Shown here: one piece after another, positions 37,905-51,400 of the stretch
Numbering within the stretch: position 1 is the stretch's first letter
Layout: every line of letters begins with the position of its first letter
NCBI GenBank assembly: GCA_008711295.1
Contig: VUYV01000191.1
Location: 306,298 to 370,297, forward strand
Length of the DNA: 64,000 bases
DNA from: Anarhynchus alexandrinus
Lineage: Eukaryota; Chordata; Aves; Charadriiformes; Charadriidae
Direction of reading: 5' to 3'
Made by a program: the position numbers and the translations under genes
The notes under the pieces: model-generated
Databases searched by the model: none
Seen by the model: the letters and a program-made list of their open reading frames with translations, nothing else
Told to the model about the DNA's origin: nothing

Positions 37905-39361
37905 ATGCTGATTCTGGTACCCACACATCAATACACTTCATATCTTCACTGTGTTACATGAACAGTTGCAACGACGATTAAAAACTGTGCATGTGTGGGG
38001 AAAGCCAAAAATATAACAAGCTAAAAATGTTTATTTTATCATGTTCTAGAAGAATTTACAGCATCTAGAAAAGAGTGTATTCACAGAATTCTTCAACGCA
38101 CAGTGGAAATATGAAATTAAATGACTGGCAGTTATAATTTTACAGCTGGCTCTACCAGTTGGCTGATACTGCTCCCATAATGTTATCTCTGTGCTGCAAA
38201 GTTCATCGATGTTGTAGTAGAAGATTTAAGGCAATCCATAAAGCCATATGCACTGTCTGACACGTGCGCAAATAATGGGATATTTCGTTCTCTGATTCAG
38301 TTGCAGGCTTTGTCTTGATTACAGGATATTCTGTCAAGACCAGCTGAATTTTAATTAAGATAATAAAAAGATAGTTTAAAATAAGGCTTTCTAATTATGC
38401 ACTTTTTTGGGGGGAGGGGGAGGAGACTTGAAAGTGCATGTATTTTTTTTAAAGAGCCTGGTTCTTTTGCATGAGGCAGACATATTATGGTGGTCTCCCC
38501 AGTACTAAACAGAAGTATAAATGAATGGAAATATGACTGGATGCGATAGAGAAGATTACAAAATCCTATGCTATGCACACAGCCAAAGTCTATTTCGCTG
38601 CAACACCTTGCCTTGGATTTCAACACTCACAAATCTTTGAAACGAGACACAGAGGAGCAGACAGCTTTCCATAGAGGCTTTTTCTGCTCGGTGGGGAAAG
38701 GGAGATGTCAGTGACACCAAGTTTATTATTCAGGCATCTTAGCAACACGCTAATTTCCTTTATTTGCAAGCAAGTAGTTCTCTTACACTGATTTAAAAAA
38801 GTGCAGGTTAGTGCTGATAACAGCTGTGGGAACCCAAATATCCTCAGCTGGGAACCAAAATATCCTCAGTTGTGGTTTTCCTTGATTGTAAGAATCTCAC
38901 AGTAAGCCGGGGTCGTATCTCTTTTGACCAATTAGTCCTTCATCTCACATTAGGCTTATGCTGAACTATCTCTTGTAGGCAAATTTAAATTCTTTTGTCA
39001 CTTGCTCCTTTTAGGCATCCTCTGAATCAACTGGATTTCTTTTCCACATGGTTGGAGGAGGGGTGAGTGTCTTTGCTACTTTTACTCTGTTGCTAATTAT
39101 TTAGTAACGTCTCCCCAATCCTGAGCTTGTGCTCGTCTATGTTTGTTTCTCCTCTTTGCTCAGTGACCCATAATAGAACTCATTAATAGCCAGATGCCTT
39201 TAGGGAACACCCTCTGTGAACACGTTACACTATATAACAGTAATTAAGAATACATTTGGAAGCCGTTACAAGCTTAATCCTGATATTTATGACAGCTTCT
39301 GAAATCAGCTAGACATTACACTAATTTTGCAACAGGTCTTCTCATGGCTGGCTCCGAGCAC
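37905..39361. other. Unique DNA, no gene seen
   Basis: A 91-codon minus frame at 38626-38351 has no domain or splice support. A G-rich run lies near 38409-38424. No repeat family recognised. Confidence 0.45.
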
Positions 39362-39527
39362 CTCGCAAGCAGGTTGTGCACAAAGACCTTTCGTACGTAG
39401 ATAGCGAAGTACTGCAGCAGGAATTTCCATTCCTGTACATCGCTGAGTGGTATGCCTGGTGACACCTGATTGTCACAAAAACATCCAAACACAGAGCCCA
39501 ATTTTAGACCTGGGTCACAAAACACTG
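39362..39527 (-). CDS. Tentative exon (segment 2), cysteine-containing loop, of an unidentified minus-strand gene
   Basis: Seen: the minus strand is open from 39527 to 39362 and on to a TAA beyond. Possible acceptors are the AGs at 39529-39528 or 39526-39525, both with a poor pyrimidine tract. The donor is AG|GTGCTC at 39362. With the first acceptor it has start phase 1 and end phase 2. The peptide has three cysteines close together (FCDPGLKLGSVFGCFC) and an aromatic stretch (EWKFLLQYFAIYVRKVF). In the joined frame it lies between two hydrophobic segments (about residues 61-116). Not recognised, and this segment has the weakest splice support. Confidence 0.22.
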
Positions 39528-39529
39528 CT

Positions 39530-40381
39530 TTAAAATAATTTTTTCAGGTGCTTTTCTACGGCTGTAACTATGGCAAGAAGGTTTCTGCTAGGTATCAGAT
39601 CATTGGGATGGATATATTATCGCTTTAAACAAGATGAAAAGAGCTGTCTTAAAAATTCCAGCAACTGGAATTCTGCCACTACTCAAACCCAGAGATTTAA
39701 TAGTCCCAACCGCTCTCTCCAGACTTTTATGGTGTCACTGAGGTCGCAAGCTCACTTTTCAAAGTAAGCGTAAAAATACATGGTGGCTTGTAAGGAGTTT
39801 ATGTATATCCCCCTGTACCAGAGAAGGCTTTGCATTTTGAATTACGCAGGTACATGAGCTCACGTTTAAGGAGAATGAGGTGGGTATTAAACTAAGAAAC
39901 CCCTGAAGAAAAGAGCTTTTCGGCTAACACGCACGCATGTGAAGACCAGTTTCAAAAGCCAGTGAAAGCATCTCACACGGCATTGAATCACTGTCGAAAA
40001 TCCTCACATGTAAGGGAGTTATGAGCTGCCATTGCGTTATTCAAGTGCACAAACATGAATAATATGTGCCACTTGATGTCCAGGAGAGCCAAGCACATCT
40101 TCTTGGTAACAGATAAGCAAATGTACTTCAATAAGTAGCTGATGCAATCAGTAGGAAAAAAAATATCCCAACAACAAACTACAGAGGAAACAAAATTTAA
40201 TAAATAAATGCATATATGTTCTTAAAGACAGCTCTTTAAAAATGCAAAATAGAGAACTATTGCAAAAACAAGTCCTTTCCAGTAAACAAAAAAAAACCCC
40301 TGTCACAGTAAGGTAAAATGTGCTATTTTCTCCCTCACATTTTAATACAAATATGATATTTTAGCTATAAATCCTACTCAC
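39530..40381. other. Unique AT-rich DNA, no feature seen
   Basis: A 65-codon plus frame at 39570 shows nothing recognisable. If the tentative gene is real, this is its first coding intron. Confidence 0.4.
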
Positions 40382-40383
40382 AC

Positions 40384-40574
40384 AATTAGCGTTATTGAAG
40401 TTGAAAAGAAATCCGTAGGTAATTATTGAAAAGATGATGTACATCAGCAGCAGGAGGGCAGTGTTCTCAGTTTCACTCAATGAATCATGCTGGAACATTT
40501 GTTTGATTTCTTTAAACAGTTTTTGATTACCATCTGTTAGAGATGAAACAGCAACAGTTATCATGCTCGTCTAT
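40384..40574 (-). CDS. Tentative first coding exon (segment 1) of an unidentified minus-strand gene
   Basis: Seen: on the minus strand a T-rich tract ending CAATAG (40580-40575) is a good acceptor. Ten bases later comes an ATG (40564) with A at -3 and A at +4, and an in-frame TAG sits just upstream, so this would be the start. The frame runs 60 codons with a hydrophobic stretch at residues 35-56 (TALLLLMYIIFSIITYGFLF), a possible transmembrane segment. The strongest donor (GTGAGT) follows 40382 in phase 0; the donor needed to join segment 2 in frame is the weaker GTGTGA after 40384. An upstream untranslated exon would be required. I do not recognise the peptide. Confidence 0.3.
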
Positions 40575-40580
40575 CTATTG

Positions 40581-43500
40581 AAAAAAAAAAGAGAAAGTGA
40601 AAGCAAATAAGGAATTGAGACAGACCAAAATTACATTAGAAATGTGTCTAAGAAAAAAGATGGCAACTGGGAGATTAATTCGTGATTTCTGGGCAAAGTC
40701 CATGCCACAACCTTCTGAATTTTCATGGGTACTGCGAGTTTGACGTGTGCCTGTCATTTTAGAGACCTGAGAAACTTTGACGCCAACATGGTGACAAAAA
40801 GGGAGTATGGCAAGAGCAAGAGCATGTTAAGGGTCCAAGCCTGTCCTCGCTTTTCCCCCTGGTGTGCCTAACCAGGGGGGATGTGGGGCCAGATGTTTCA
40901 AAGGCCTGCTGCTCCCTCAGCCCCAGGAACATAATAAAACTGTGGTTTAATGGCTCCTCATGTGGTTACTGTCCCAAAGTGGTGGCGCATTCTACCTGTT
41001 TAAAGCGTGGAAGAAGACAGGGAAAGAAATGTCCGTTGAAGGTTCCAGTCTTTGTTTTGTCCATTCCTGGAGAGCTCTAGTTATGTTGTAATGGTATTAA
41101 TTGCAACGGCTCAGCCTTCCCACATAAGGAGATACTTCAGGCAGTGTCATACAGGTAAAGTTTTTGAAGAGGGGAAGGGATACTCAGAGAAATCCAATCA
41201 GATTATGATAAGTACACATTCATATTTTTGCACAAATGCTAAAATGGTGATTTATAAACTGTTGAAGGAAGACTTGACAATGTAAAATCCTTCCTCCCCC
41301 TTCTATTTCTTCTTGCTGAGATGATCAAGGTAGAGATGGAAGTACTTTGAAGGTCAGCCTCACTGGATGAGGATCATTTATAAATGCTTCACTGCAAAGA
41401 CAATAGAGTATTTACTCCCTCTAGCCTAATGAGTCTTTGTTTGATAGAAGTACACTTGCTTCCTGTGGCCTGACCTTACGGATCACAAAGAGTTTTGCTC
41501 CTTGATGATGAACAGAGGCGAAAAAACAAAACCCGAACACAAAGCCACTGTATTTCCATATGTTCTTCATTTAGAACTCCAGATGAATAGCTGCGCCAGA
41601 GAAAGGAGTCCTTTGCTCCTGTCCATTGATGAACAAAGGATACTTCAGACACAGAGGAATTATCTGCCTAGTGGTCTTTGGGAGTCATTATAATTTTCTA
41701 GAAACTTATAATTGTTCACCTAACAGACTTGTAGAACAAGAAGAAAATGGTTCCATCGGAAAGGACTTGCAAACCCTATTGTGAGTCCTATTCTCATCCA
41801 TAAAGATCCCAAATTATTCAGAACAACATACAGTTTGTTAGAAAATGATACAAAGGTGTTTCACCTTGGGTTTTTTTGCAGTTATTGTTGTTGGTGTGTT
41901 TTTTTTTTTTGTCATGGGTTGTCACGGAGAAAGAAGCCTCTGCTGACTCACAGAATGAAGCAGCTGAGCCTCATGGTCCCCGAGGCTCTTCTTACCTAGC
42001 TAGTAAATAAATCTGAAATTGCCAGTTCTCATTACATGATAGATCCTGAGCACAGGAATAGGAAATACGTCCTAAGGGATGAAAGACAGCCTTGCCTGAG
42101 GACAGCTTAGCATTTGCTGGAAACAGGATGAATGTGGTGGGGAGGGGAGAGCTTTCATGGAACAAAGACATTCATCCATTGGATACCACGCTAAACAACT
42201 GCTTCCAAAATTATATTTAAGTTGTGTTTACCATTCATTTATAGTTAAATCAAGGTTGTAGTTTTCATAGTTGCAGCTGTGGTCCTTACGCCCTTAACAA
42301 AGTTTTTCAGGTTTCCAACATAGCCTCAGTGCATAAGAACAACACATGAAAAATTTTATGGTTACAATGCAAAATAATTAATGATCTAAGAAAATATGCA
42401 TGTGGTTTCAGAAAAACATTTCCTGGTTTAACAGGGAGCCTGGATGTTTGCTGCTGGAATACTTGGCAGAAGGAATAACATTTGGAGGACACATCTCCGG
42501 AATATCTAACTTAAATCATAAGCAGCCTTGTAAGAAATCTTGCTGCTATGACTGAAAAACTCGCACCAGAAATGTTTAAGTGCATATTGAGTACACTGTT
42601 CTTTGCTTTACTCAGCTTCAAAGCCAGATTTCTTGCAACGTGAACACAGAGAGAAAACCAGAAGTTTTGAAAGTACGGCATGAAAAAAGACGAAGAATCG
42701 CACTGATGATATTGCTCGGCTTCACCATCTGCCTGCACTCTATTGCATTCAGTTGTTCCAATAAAATCCCAGCGAAACAGCGATGAGATGTGCATCTCTA
42801 GCAGAGCTGGCAAATCAGCTGCTCTAGCTGAACAGAAAGAACAGTTCAAGTTCACATTTGATACAGGAGCCTTCTCCCATGCAACACACAGGCTTTAGTT
42901 TCCCTCTGCATCTATTACTTTGTTGCCTTGGCAAATGTTAGGCATGTAGAGAATCCTCCAAACAAAAATAAATAAGTGTAGGTCTGTGATTTAAATAAGC
43001 ACTTTTCTCCTGCTGCTGCTTTTACACACAAATCCAGGAGAAAAAAAACCACGCTCCGCTGCGACAGCTCTGACCACCCTCCATGACAGGTCAGCAGATG
43101 GTGTCTTTAAGTGATGAATCTGACAACTTTTGGGGGTCAGTTGACTGAAAATGAAATATTGTAAAGGGAAAATGTGCACTGTTTTTCAACTACAGTTTCC
43201 TGGTGCTATCCAACAATAGCGTAAATGAGGATTCGGTGCTGGTCAAAGAAAATCTTTTGCTAACGTGTGATTTGTGGGCCATTAATCTTGGTTGCCCATC
43301 CTCCAGTTTCAGTCTGAAAAACATTTTAGCTCAGCAGGTGATGTTGTCAGTGACAAATGAACAAGATTAAAATAAAGTGATGTGGACAAAGCAAACTGTC
43401 TCAAAATGAATCTTCCCGTATTCGGAAACTACTATGATTCTTGTGTTACTGGAAAGAGCGTTAGTGGTTTTGTGAACTTAATCTAAGAGAATTAAGAAAT

Positions 43501-43710
43501 AGTTTTCTGTGATAGTGAACTTTAAAAAAAAGAGAACCTTCATGAGAAACAACTTACGTTCCTTGTAGGATTCAACTGAGCCTTTCAGGCTTTGCGTTGT
43601 ATCAGGGAAGGTTTTTTATCTGGATAGTAAAACACATTGCACCTAAGGCCAAGAGTGCTGTTACTGGCTATGAAATTTCCATACCGAAATAAAGTCACTC
43701 ACACAGCAGC
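40581..43710. other. Unique DNA, no gene seen
   Basis: Frames up to 114 codons (minus, 42855-42511) show no recognisable domain. A T-run lies near 41900-41911. If the tentative gene is real, its upstream non-coding exon should be in or beyond this interval, but I cannot place it. Confidence 0.45.
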
Positions 43711-44046
43711 TTTCCAGTATCTGAAGGGCACCTACAAGAAAGCTGGAGAGGGACTTTTTGCAAGGGCATGTAATGATAGGACGAAGGGTAATAGCTTCAA
43801 ACTCGAAGAGGGGAGATTTAGAATAGATATTAGGAAGAAATTTTTCACTCTGAGGGTGGTGAGGCACTGCTCCAGGTTGCCCAGAGAAGCTGTGGCTGCC
43901 CCATCCCTGGAGGTGTTCAAGGCCAGGTTGGACGGGGCTTGGAGTAACCTGGTCTGGTGGGAGGTGTCCCTGCCCACGGCAGGGGGATTGGAAATAGGTG
44001 ATCTTTAAGGTCCTTTCCAACCTAAACCATTCCATGATTCTATGAT
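43711..44046 (+). mobile_element. CR1 retrotransposon fragment, about 0.34 kb
   Basis: Plus orientation: starts at 'tatctgaagggcacctacaa', carries 'gaggggagatttagaatag' and 'ccatccctggaggtgttca', and ends ATTCCATGATTCTATGATG. It is 5'-truncated in the 3' part of the element and belongs with the subfamily of 10154 and 60581. Confidence 0.95.
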
Positions 44047-44047
44047 G

Positions 44048-45013
44048 TCAGATGGCACACCACAGTGTTCCCAGTGGTCCAGAAACAGTCCCACGGCAGG
44101 AGCATGAGACACTATGGAGGAGAGGAGTGCATGTGCATAGCAGAGCATTTGTGCTGGGTGAAGATGTCGAAGAGACTGGAAACAAATCAGCTGTGGGAAC
44201 ACCAGCCTGCAGAGGGAGATAGTATCCCCTGGGAAACACATAGAAGATGGCAGAAGGAGAAGTGGCAGAAGTAGGAGGGGACCAAGACAATGCTCCTGCT
44301 GGTACCCATATTGGCTTATTGAACGCATGGTGGATTCTGCTGTGCTTATAGTACAGTTAACGTGTGTGTGCCCACTGATGCTTGAGGAACAATTGTGCTT
44401 CCCCCAGCAAGATACTCTTATTTAAAATTTTGTGGTCATCACTCCCCCTTTTTCTATTTAGCAACCAACTAGTGCTTTGGATCCTTCTCTACCCATACAA
44501 GATGTGCCACAATATAATTTTTAAATGCAGATTTCTGGGCATGTGTTTGTGGTTTAAGAAGTTTCTAAGTTTTGACAGACATATAGGAGCTTCCAATCCA
44601 AAGATTTTCAAAATTAGCAGTTGATGTAAGGTGGATTTGTACTTGCATAATGAAAAAAAGAATAGAAGGAAATACATGAGGATAACAAAATTTTTGGTTT
44701 ATTCCCATGTAGTATGTGTTGCATTAGATAAATTTTAGGTTTAATTAGATTAAACTTTTTAACTTGGGAGAAAAAGATTCATTGGCTTGTTTAACCTTGG
44801 AAAAGGAAAGCTGAAGGAGGTTCTAATGAACGAATAAATAAGTAAATATCCAGGAGCAATTACCGATGCAAATGATGCAAAACAAGTTAGGACAACATAA
44901 GAACTGGAATTCCTAGGGTACTGGAGATGGTTGATGGTCCTGATATCAATATTAGTTTTCAGACAACATAACGTCTTTGTCAGATGACATCAAATCCGTG
45001 GTGTGGCACATAG
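44048..45013. other. Unique DNA, no gene seen
   Basis: No repeat or coding exon recognised. Frames up to 107 codons overlap the CR1 and are partly artefactual. Confidence 0.45.
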
Positions 45014-45434
45014 TTATCTGATATCATCTTCCACTTTGCTACCACCTGCTTCAGGTTCTTGGAATCTGTGCAGGGCATTCATGATATGAAGCCCAGTCTC
45101 AATCTCATTTTCAGCTGAAGAAAATTCTGTGATGTCACTTGATACTTTGCACCTACAAGGCAACCCAAAGGAAGCAGCAACAGGTCTCAATCCCCAGTTT
45201 TCCACAGGTGCCATAACTTTTCTGACTGTCTGTTGCAGATTCTGAACATGGGACCACGTGACCAGGTCTACCACCTCAGTTCCCAATTGCTCTTCTGTCC
45301 CCAAAGGAGGAGGAGTTTGTCTCCAGTGGAGGAGTTCAGTCAGGCCTATGTCAAGGATTCCTCTGTTCAGTGTCTTAATATCACAAAACTGTGAAGGTGT
45401 ATTCAAAAAGACCTTTGGGAGCCAATAACATTGT
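45014..45434 (-). other. Open frame of about 140 codons, unidentified
   Basis: The minus strand is open from just after a TAA near 45437 to a TAA at 45014, one of the longest non-CR1 frames in the window. There is no ATG near the start; the first ATG-like start in the frame is internal or a TTG at 45406. The peptide is mixed and soluble-looking (for example FSSAENEIETGLHIMNALHR) and its codon composition looks coding-like, but I recognise no domain and no good splice acceptor. It may be a single exon, an old retroelement or pseudogene piece, or chance. Confidence 0.2.
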
Positions 45435-45439
45435 TATGT

Positions 45440-48400
45440 CAGGCTTAATGTTGAAAAACGCAAGTCTAGAAGAAACAGGTCAGGAGAGACAGGGAGGAAC
45501 AGTTGTATGTCCAGGAGATGGAAAGAAATATAAGTAAGAAAGAAGAGAAAGAGCACAAGAATGCCTTCTGAGACACTGAGCGCAGCGGCATAACTGGAGT
45601 AGCAAGGACTCACTTTTTAAAACTGTCTCTGGGAATACACCTGGAAAGAGAAGGCACCTCAAGCAGATAAGGAAGAATGTTCTACAGGGAGTGGTCCAGT
45701 AGATCCAAAGGAGAATGATACAGCACACTGTTTGTAGGGTAGGAGACCAGACATTCCTTAACAGGTGTCTCAAGAATAAGAAAAGTAGCAAAAAAAAACC
45801 CCTAATTTACATTAAAAAAGAAGGAATGGATAGGATTGCAAATCAAAACTAAATAACTCCTTTTGTCTATAGAAAGCTGAGAAGTGAGGCAAAGCAGGGA
45901 GAAATTGCACAGGAGCAGGAAGGGAGACCATGAGCCTTGTGCAAGAGGAGAGGGGTTTGGGAGGCGCTCTTTGGTGTCCCGCTCACTTGCCCAATATCCT
46001 GCAATTGACTGGCAGTCAGTGCACATCATAATCTAGGGGCGCATTCATCTCTTCACTCTTCACATGCATCAACCACATTGCTTCATGGGTGGCAGGTGAT
46101 AACGTATTAGGACTTCCAGGGCACCCTCCTTTAGGTGCAGCGTGGTGGTCAGAGGTGCCACCCCCTGCTCAGGCTCATACTTTGGAAAGACACGGGTTGG
46201 TGACTTATGTGCCTGATGCTAATGCCAACGGTCACTTAGCCTGGGGGTTCTTGGATATTCTGGGAGAGAGTATATGTGAGGGATTGGAACACTTATTCCC
46301 CTTTCCTGGAGGGGAATAAGGTGATAGGGAACATTTAAAAAGGAACCTAATCTTATTATAGATGCAGAAAAAAGATTGGTGCAGAGCCAAGAGCAGAAGA
46401 AAAAAGAAAGAAAATAATTAGACACCTTCAGAGCTGCTGAGGAGAAACTGGAGAGGTTAAATAAGAGACAGAAGGAAGTGGACATAAATCCTGATGTCTA
46501 CATAAAGTTTTCTTTGAATTTTCACGCAGGCGTTATCCCTTAGGACCATTTTTCATCATTTTGCATGGATGAGTGCTGTAGAGATCTGTTGTCCTGGTAG
46601 AAGGGAGGAGAAACTGCCACTGTTCCTAAACCTGATCTCCTTATATTATGTAAAATTGGCAGAATCAGGTGAATCTGTGCCCATACTGAGCTCCCGCACT
46701 CATGCAGTCAATGAAAATGTTGCAGTAGCTGTTGAAGAGAAATTCAGATATAAAGCACAAGAAAAACAAAAGACTGTGATTTATTTCTTTTATTCAATGC
46801 CCTAGATGTGCAGCACACAGGGATTAGGTAGATCAGCACTCCTATAGGCTTCAAATAGTGTCCAGAAAGCCATAAGATTTTGGGAAGTTCATCTGTCCCT
46901 TCAGGCTTTCTTGTGTGCCTTTCCTTTCATGTATTTGGAATTTCCAGCAATTACTGTCCCATGTCTTATTTATTTTTAATATTTTTTTTCTCCCACATTT
47001 AACTGAGGAAGGGAAATCTTTCTCGAGCCACCATGGAAGACGTTTTTGGAAGGCTTAATATTAGGCCATACCCCTCTCCAGCTTAACTTTGTTCTTTATA
47101 CCACCCAAGTTGCTGTGTCTGGTCCAGGAACCTCTCGGTTGCCCCTCAGGATTCAGCATTTAGCTTCTGATTAGATAAGAAGTAACTACAGGCAGATATG
47201 TGAGGGGCATAATCTCCAGATTTAGGCAGTTATTCGTAAGCAATAGAGGTGGTATTTTGTGACTGGTAGAGACTCAGTCTCTGACAGGAGCTAGGACTGA
47301 GATGCTGCCAGAAATGAGCCCAAGATTGGGAGGAGTGGGGTTGAGGGACAAGGAAAGGTTTATAGGGAAACTAGAAAAGAGAACATTGCACTCCCTAAAA
47401 ATTTTGGTTTCAGCCCTTCTCCAGAAAGCGGCTGTCCCATAACCAAAACTTCCAAGCATGGGAGACTGATGCTTCTTCTTGTGATAAAGTATTTCGCTTT
47501 GCAAGAGGTAGTCAAGTAAAGTAGCAGTGAAATTCTTCTGTATTTCCAGGTCAAAAACCTGTGGTGTGCTGTGCCTGAGAATTCTTGTAGGTAAATCTTA
47601 GCACGATGTGAAATCTTGCTGAGATTTTCTGTCATGCTACTCAAGACTGTTTTCTTCTCTGGGGTGTGAACAGAGGAAAAAGTGTGGCAGCTGCACGTGA
47701 CCCAAAAACTGTCCCAAGCGTTACAGGGTTATGAATGATGAAGGATTTTGGCTTGCTGCTTGGAGAACCAGGAACAAAATTGGCAAAACTGTCAAAATTC
47801 CCATTATCTAAACGCACCCTGGCCAGCTCGTTTAGGGGAGATCAGTCCCATTCGTTAACTGCACACGTGTGGTCTTAGACATCCAAGATGTTCCTTTCAA
47901 ATCTATTCATAAAAAATGTCAGCGTGGGACATCCAGTTCCTAACCAAGCCAGCAGAGATGTTTCTTCAGATACATCTTAGACCTCCTGACTTTTAGCTTT
48001 GGAAATCAGCAGAGCTCCATCACACTGCTGCAAACAAAGACAGAACCAGGCTGCGAGATGTTCTCTAAACCCGCAGAAAACATTCATCTCACAAACACCT
48101 AATTTTTTATTGTATTTTTTTTTTCGCTACCCATCTGAGCAGGCTATTTTTACACCCGCAGTTGGTGTAAGCCGGCACACCGATATTTACAACTTCGAGC
48201 GTGTCAAGCAAATATTTCTTGCTGCTGAGGAAACAGGATGCTAATCTCAAAACCGGCACAGATATTTCCTTGTAAACTACCAATTAGGCAATAAGGCTCA
48301 ACAGGGCATGCAGTTATCATAGAGTAATCATGGCTGTGGAGATTTATATGGCGTAGTAGGATTTAATGGCATAAGTACACGGGTGATATGAATAAAAGTT

Positions 48401-51400
48401 ATGGATGATATGCTCAGCTCCTAAACCATTTTTTTTTTTCTGTGGAGTCACAAAAATAATTAGATGGACAGGAGACAACACCAAGTTTTGAAATTTATAG
48501 TTTTCTTCTCTGGATGTATGTGTTTAAATCTAAATATTTGGGGGCCAGACTCATGCAGTACCAGATTATGGTGCCTTTTTGCAGTAAGTCTGGTATTAGT
48601 CCTCAGCAGCAGAAAGTCTTTTGGAAAGCAGTCTCAATCCCCTCCCTGTCAGAGGACTGGAGCCAACACTGCCGCTAAAAGAGCTGCTCTGTCTGGAATG
48701 AAAATCCTGAACGGGGTACGAGACCTGCATCCGTAAGAAGCGACTCCTTCTTGGCAGAAGCCCAAAGGGAAGGCAGGTGGCAGGAGCACTGCCTCTACTC
48801 CGACGACCCGAATCTCGCTGCAGAGGTCCAGGGGTTCCGTTCTGCCGTACGAAAATACGATGTACAGCATCTTTTTTTTATTGGATTTGGTGAATTTAGC
48901 TCTTTTGATTTTCCTTTCACTTGAAACAAAGGCTCCGGTGTTCTTTAACGGGCAGAGTTAGGGGAGAGAATATCCACAATAGTCCAACTGTATTGAGATA
49001 CTTTAATGTCAAAGCTCCGGGTATGTGAAATGTAAGGGTGTGGTGAAATGTGATAAGGGAAAGAGCTTTCTGTTTCCAGCTGCCAAAAAAGCCAGCATCC
49101 AGGGGAGGCATAAACCACTTTAATAACTGAAAAGTTCTTCCAATATATCCTGTGAAAATAGTCTATTTAAAACAATGAAAATGCCTCAAAAGCCTCAGCA
49201 GCCTTGTTCCCAGAATAGAAGGACTTAGCTAAATGAAGGGGAAAAAATAAAATTAAATTAATCTACTATTCAGAGCTGGACTGAAGTGTAAATGGTTTAG
49301 GTGTAATTATTATGAAGAAATATTTTGATGAGCTAGCAGGCTACTGCCCGCTGACAGCTGCCTGGATCCGAGAGCCCATCCATCCATCGTGTCTGCGGGT
49401 GGGGGAGTCGTCAGGTGGCTCTCCCCCCATTAAGGACAGAGAGGGACGGAACCTCTTCCCCTGCAGAACACTTCAGCTCCCCTGAGAAGGAAGAAGGAGG
49501 TGGCGGCACGATCAGAGCAGATGAGATGCCACTACGCGTCTAAGGGTGACTTCTTGCTGGGTCGGTTCCTTCCACCTGAGCGACAAACAGGATAGAACCC
49601 TTGGTGTTTCAGCTGTCTGGGTGCAGCATGTGGGATTACAGGCTGAGGGTCACCCTTTGGTTGGACATGGAGTCTGTGTCACCTCACACACCACCGCCAA
49701 CATGCGTAAATGGTGATTAATCATGTTATGAGCTACTTTGTAATGCTTCTTTTAAGACATCTTTTTAAGATGTCGTAAATGGTGTCTGAAAGTTGTCTAA
49801 TGAGAGAGTGTTTGTCAAATCTACTCGTTAACCCAAATATTTTTCACTCTTCCAGGTTTGGTAAACTATTGGAAACCCTGAATCATCCTGCCAGAAGCCC
49901 TGTCAGTTGTAGCGCAGAGGCGGGAGTGCTGGGAGAGACTGGGAGAGCTGTGGGAGGGCTGGGGTGGCCACCTGGTGACTGGGCAGCACGGAGTTAGTGA
50001 TGGTGCCTTTAGAAAGGAAAGCAGCGGTTTCACCGAGTTGTTTCAGAGTTCGTAACCCACAGCCAACTTAGAGAGAGTTTGGTTTCCTTGACACCCAGTC
50101 AGGAATGAATTTTCAGGAAATAAAAAAAAGGAAAAAAATATAGAAAAAAAGAAGGATTTCTCAGTGTTAGACCTCACTTTGAAGTGGGTGACTATAAACT
50201 CTCTTTTGGAATTATTCCATTTTGATTAAAATGCTAAACACTCATTGAAGCCAACACAAAGCAGTGAAAAATCTCACTTCGGTCTTCCAGTTAAAAGATT
50301 TATGTAGAAAGAAGGACATTGTGGTTTCTTTTCCTGCTCTACTGAATGCTTGTTTATGTAAAGCGTAAGAGTGTCACGGAAGATTGACGGTGTGCTTCTG
50401 CAACCCATGCTGGAGTCTTAAGTGGTGGGTAATGAACTACGGGTGAAGCTCGAGGGCTTGAAAAAGCGATCTGCATCTGGTCTGTTGAACTGCAGTAAAC
50501 AAAAATATTACAAATTGCTCAGATCACATGTTAATCTATGCCCAGCTGCATAAGATTTCATGGCACAGAAGTGAAAATCCTGGGACTTCTTTCTGTGGGA
50601 CCGCTCAGCCACATCTACTGGCTCTTGTTACCATCCTGGTAAGAATAAGAAATGGCTGAGGTAGAGAGAGACTGACAAAGGCATCTCCTAGGAGGTGGCA
50701 TCAACCCTCTGTAGGCAGTGGAAGGAACTGAACATCAGTATTCTACACAAGCAAGGGAGGACTTTAAATTGCTAAATAACAGGGACTGTTGACCAGCCTT
50801 GCTCTTGCAGAATACGACTTGAGTATGTAGCAGCACATGTACTTTGTTTTTCTGGTGATTACCAAAAAATAAAAAATAAGTTTTTATGTAGAGAAAAGAA
50901 AAAAAAACAAACCACACCACTTCATTCTTACCATGTTTTTTCTTAATTCTCGGTTTGCCTCACTAGAAAATGCGTTATTTTCCTTGTCCAGAGGGACAAT
51001 AGTTGTTCTTACTACCCAGCATGCTTTACATGAACTTTACATGTCCATAGAGCTATCTTCGCCTTTCTTTTCCAAAGTAATTGCTCATAACTTTTTGTGG
51101 TACTACATTCCTTAGTTATTTTAAGTATTTAAAACTACAGAGCTCTGTGAGAAGTGGTTTGCCTACCAAGTGCTTACAAAATAATTAATTTTTGATGTAA
51201 GTTTCTGTTGTTGTCTTAAAATTTCCATCTCAGTTCACATTTGAAGGTGTAAAATACTGAGTTTAATAAGAATTTCCAGCACAAGCTCTGGTTTTTTTAA
51301 ACCAACTATATGTTGTGGCTTCTTAATTCCAAAAATAATCATGTAGTAATACACGTTGCCCAGTAACTATTCATTTTTTGTTTCCAATATGCATTTTCTT

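Noticed and set aside
43637..44008. 123-codon plus frame and its 124-codon minus counterpart
   Set aside because: Both are readings of the CR1 at 43711-44046.
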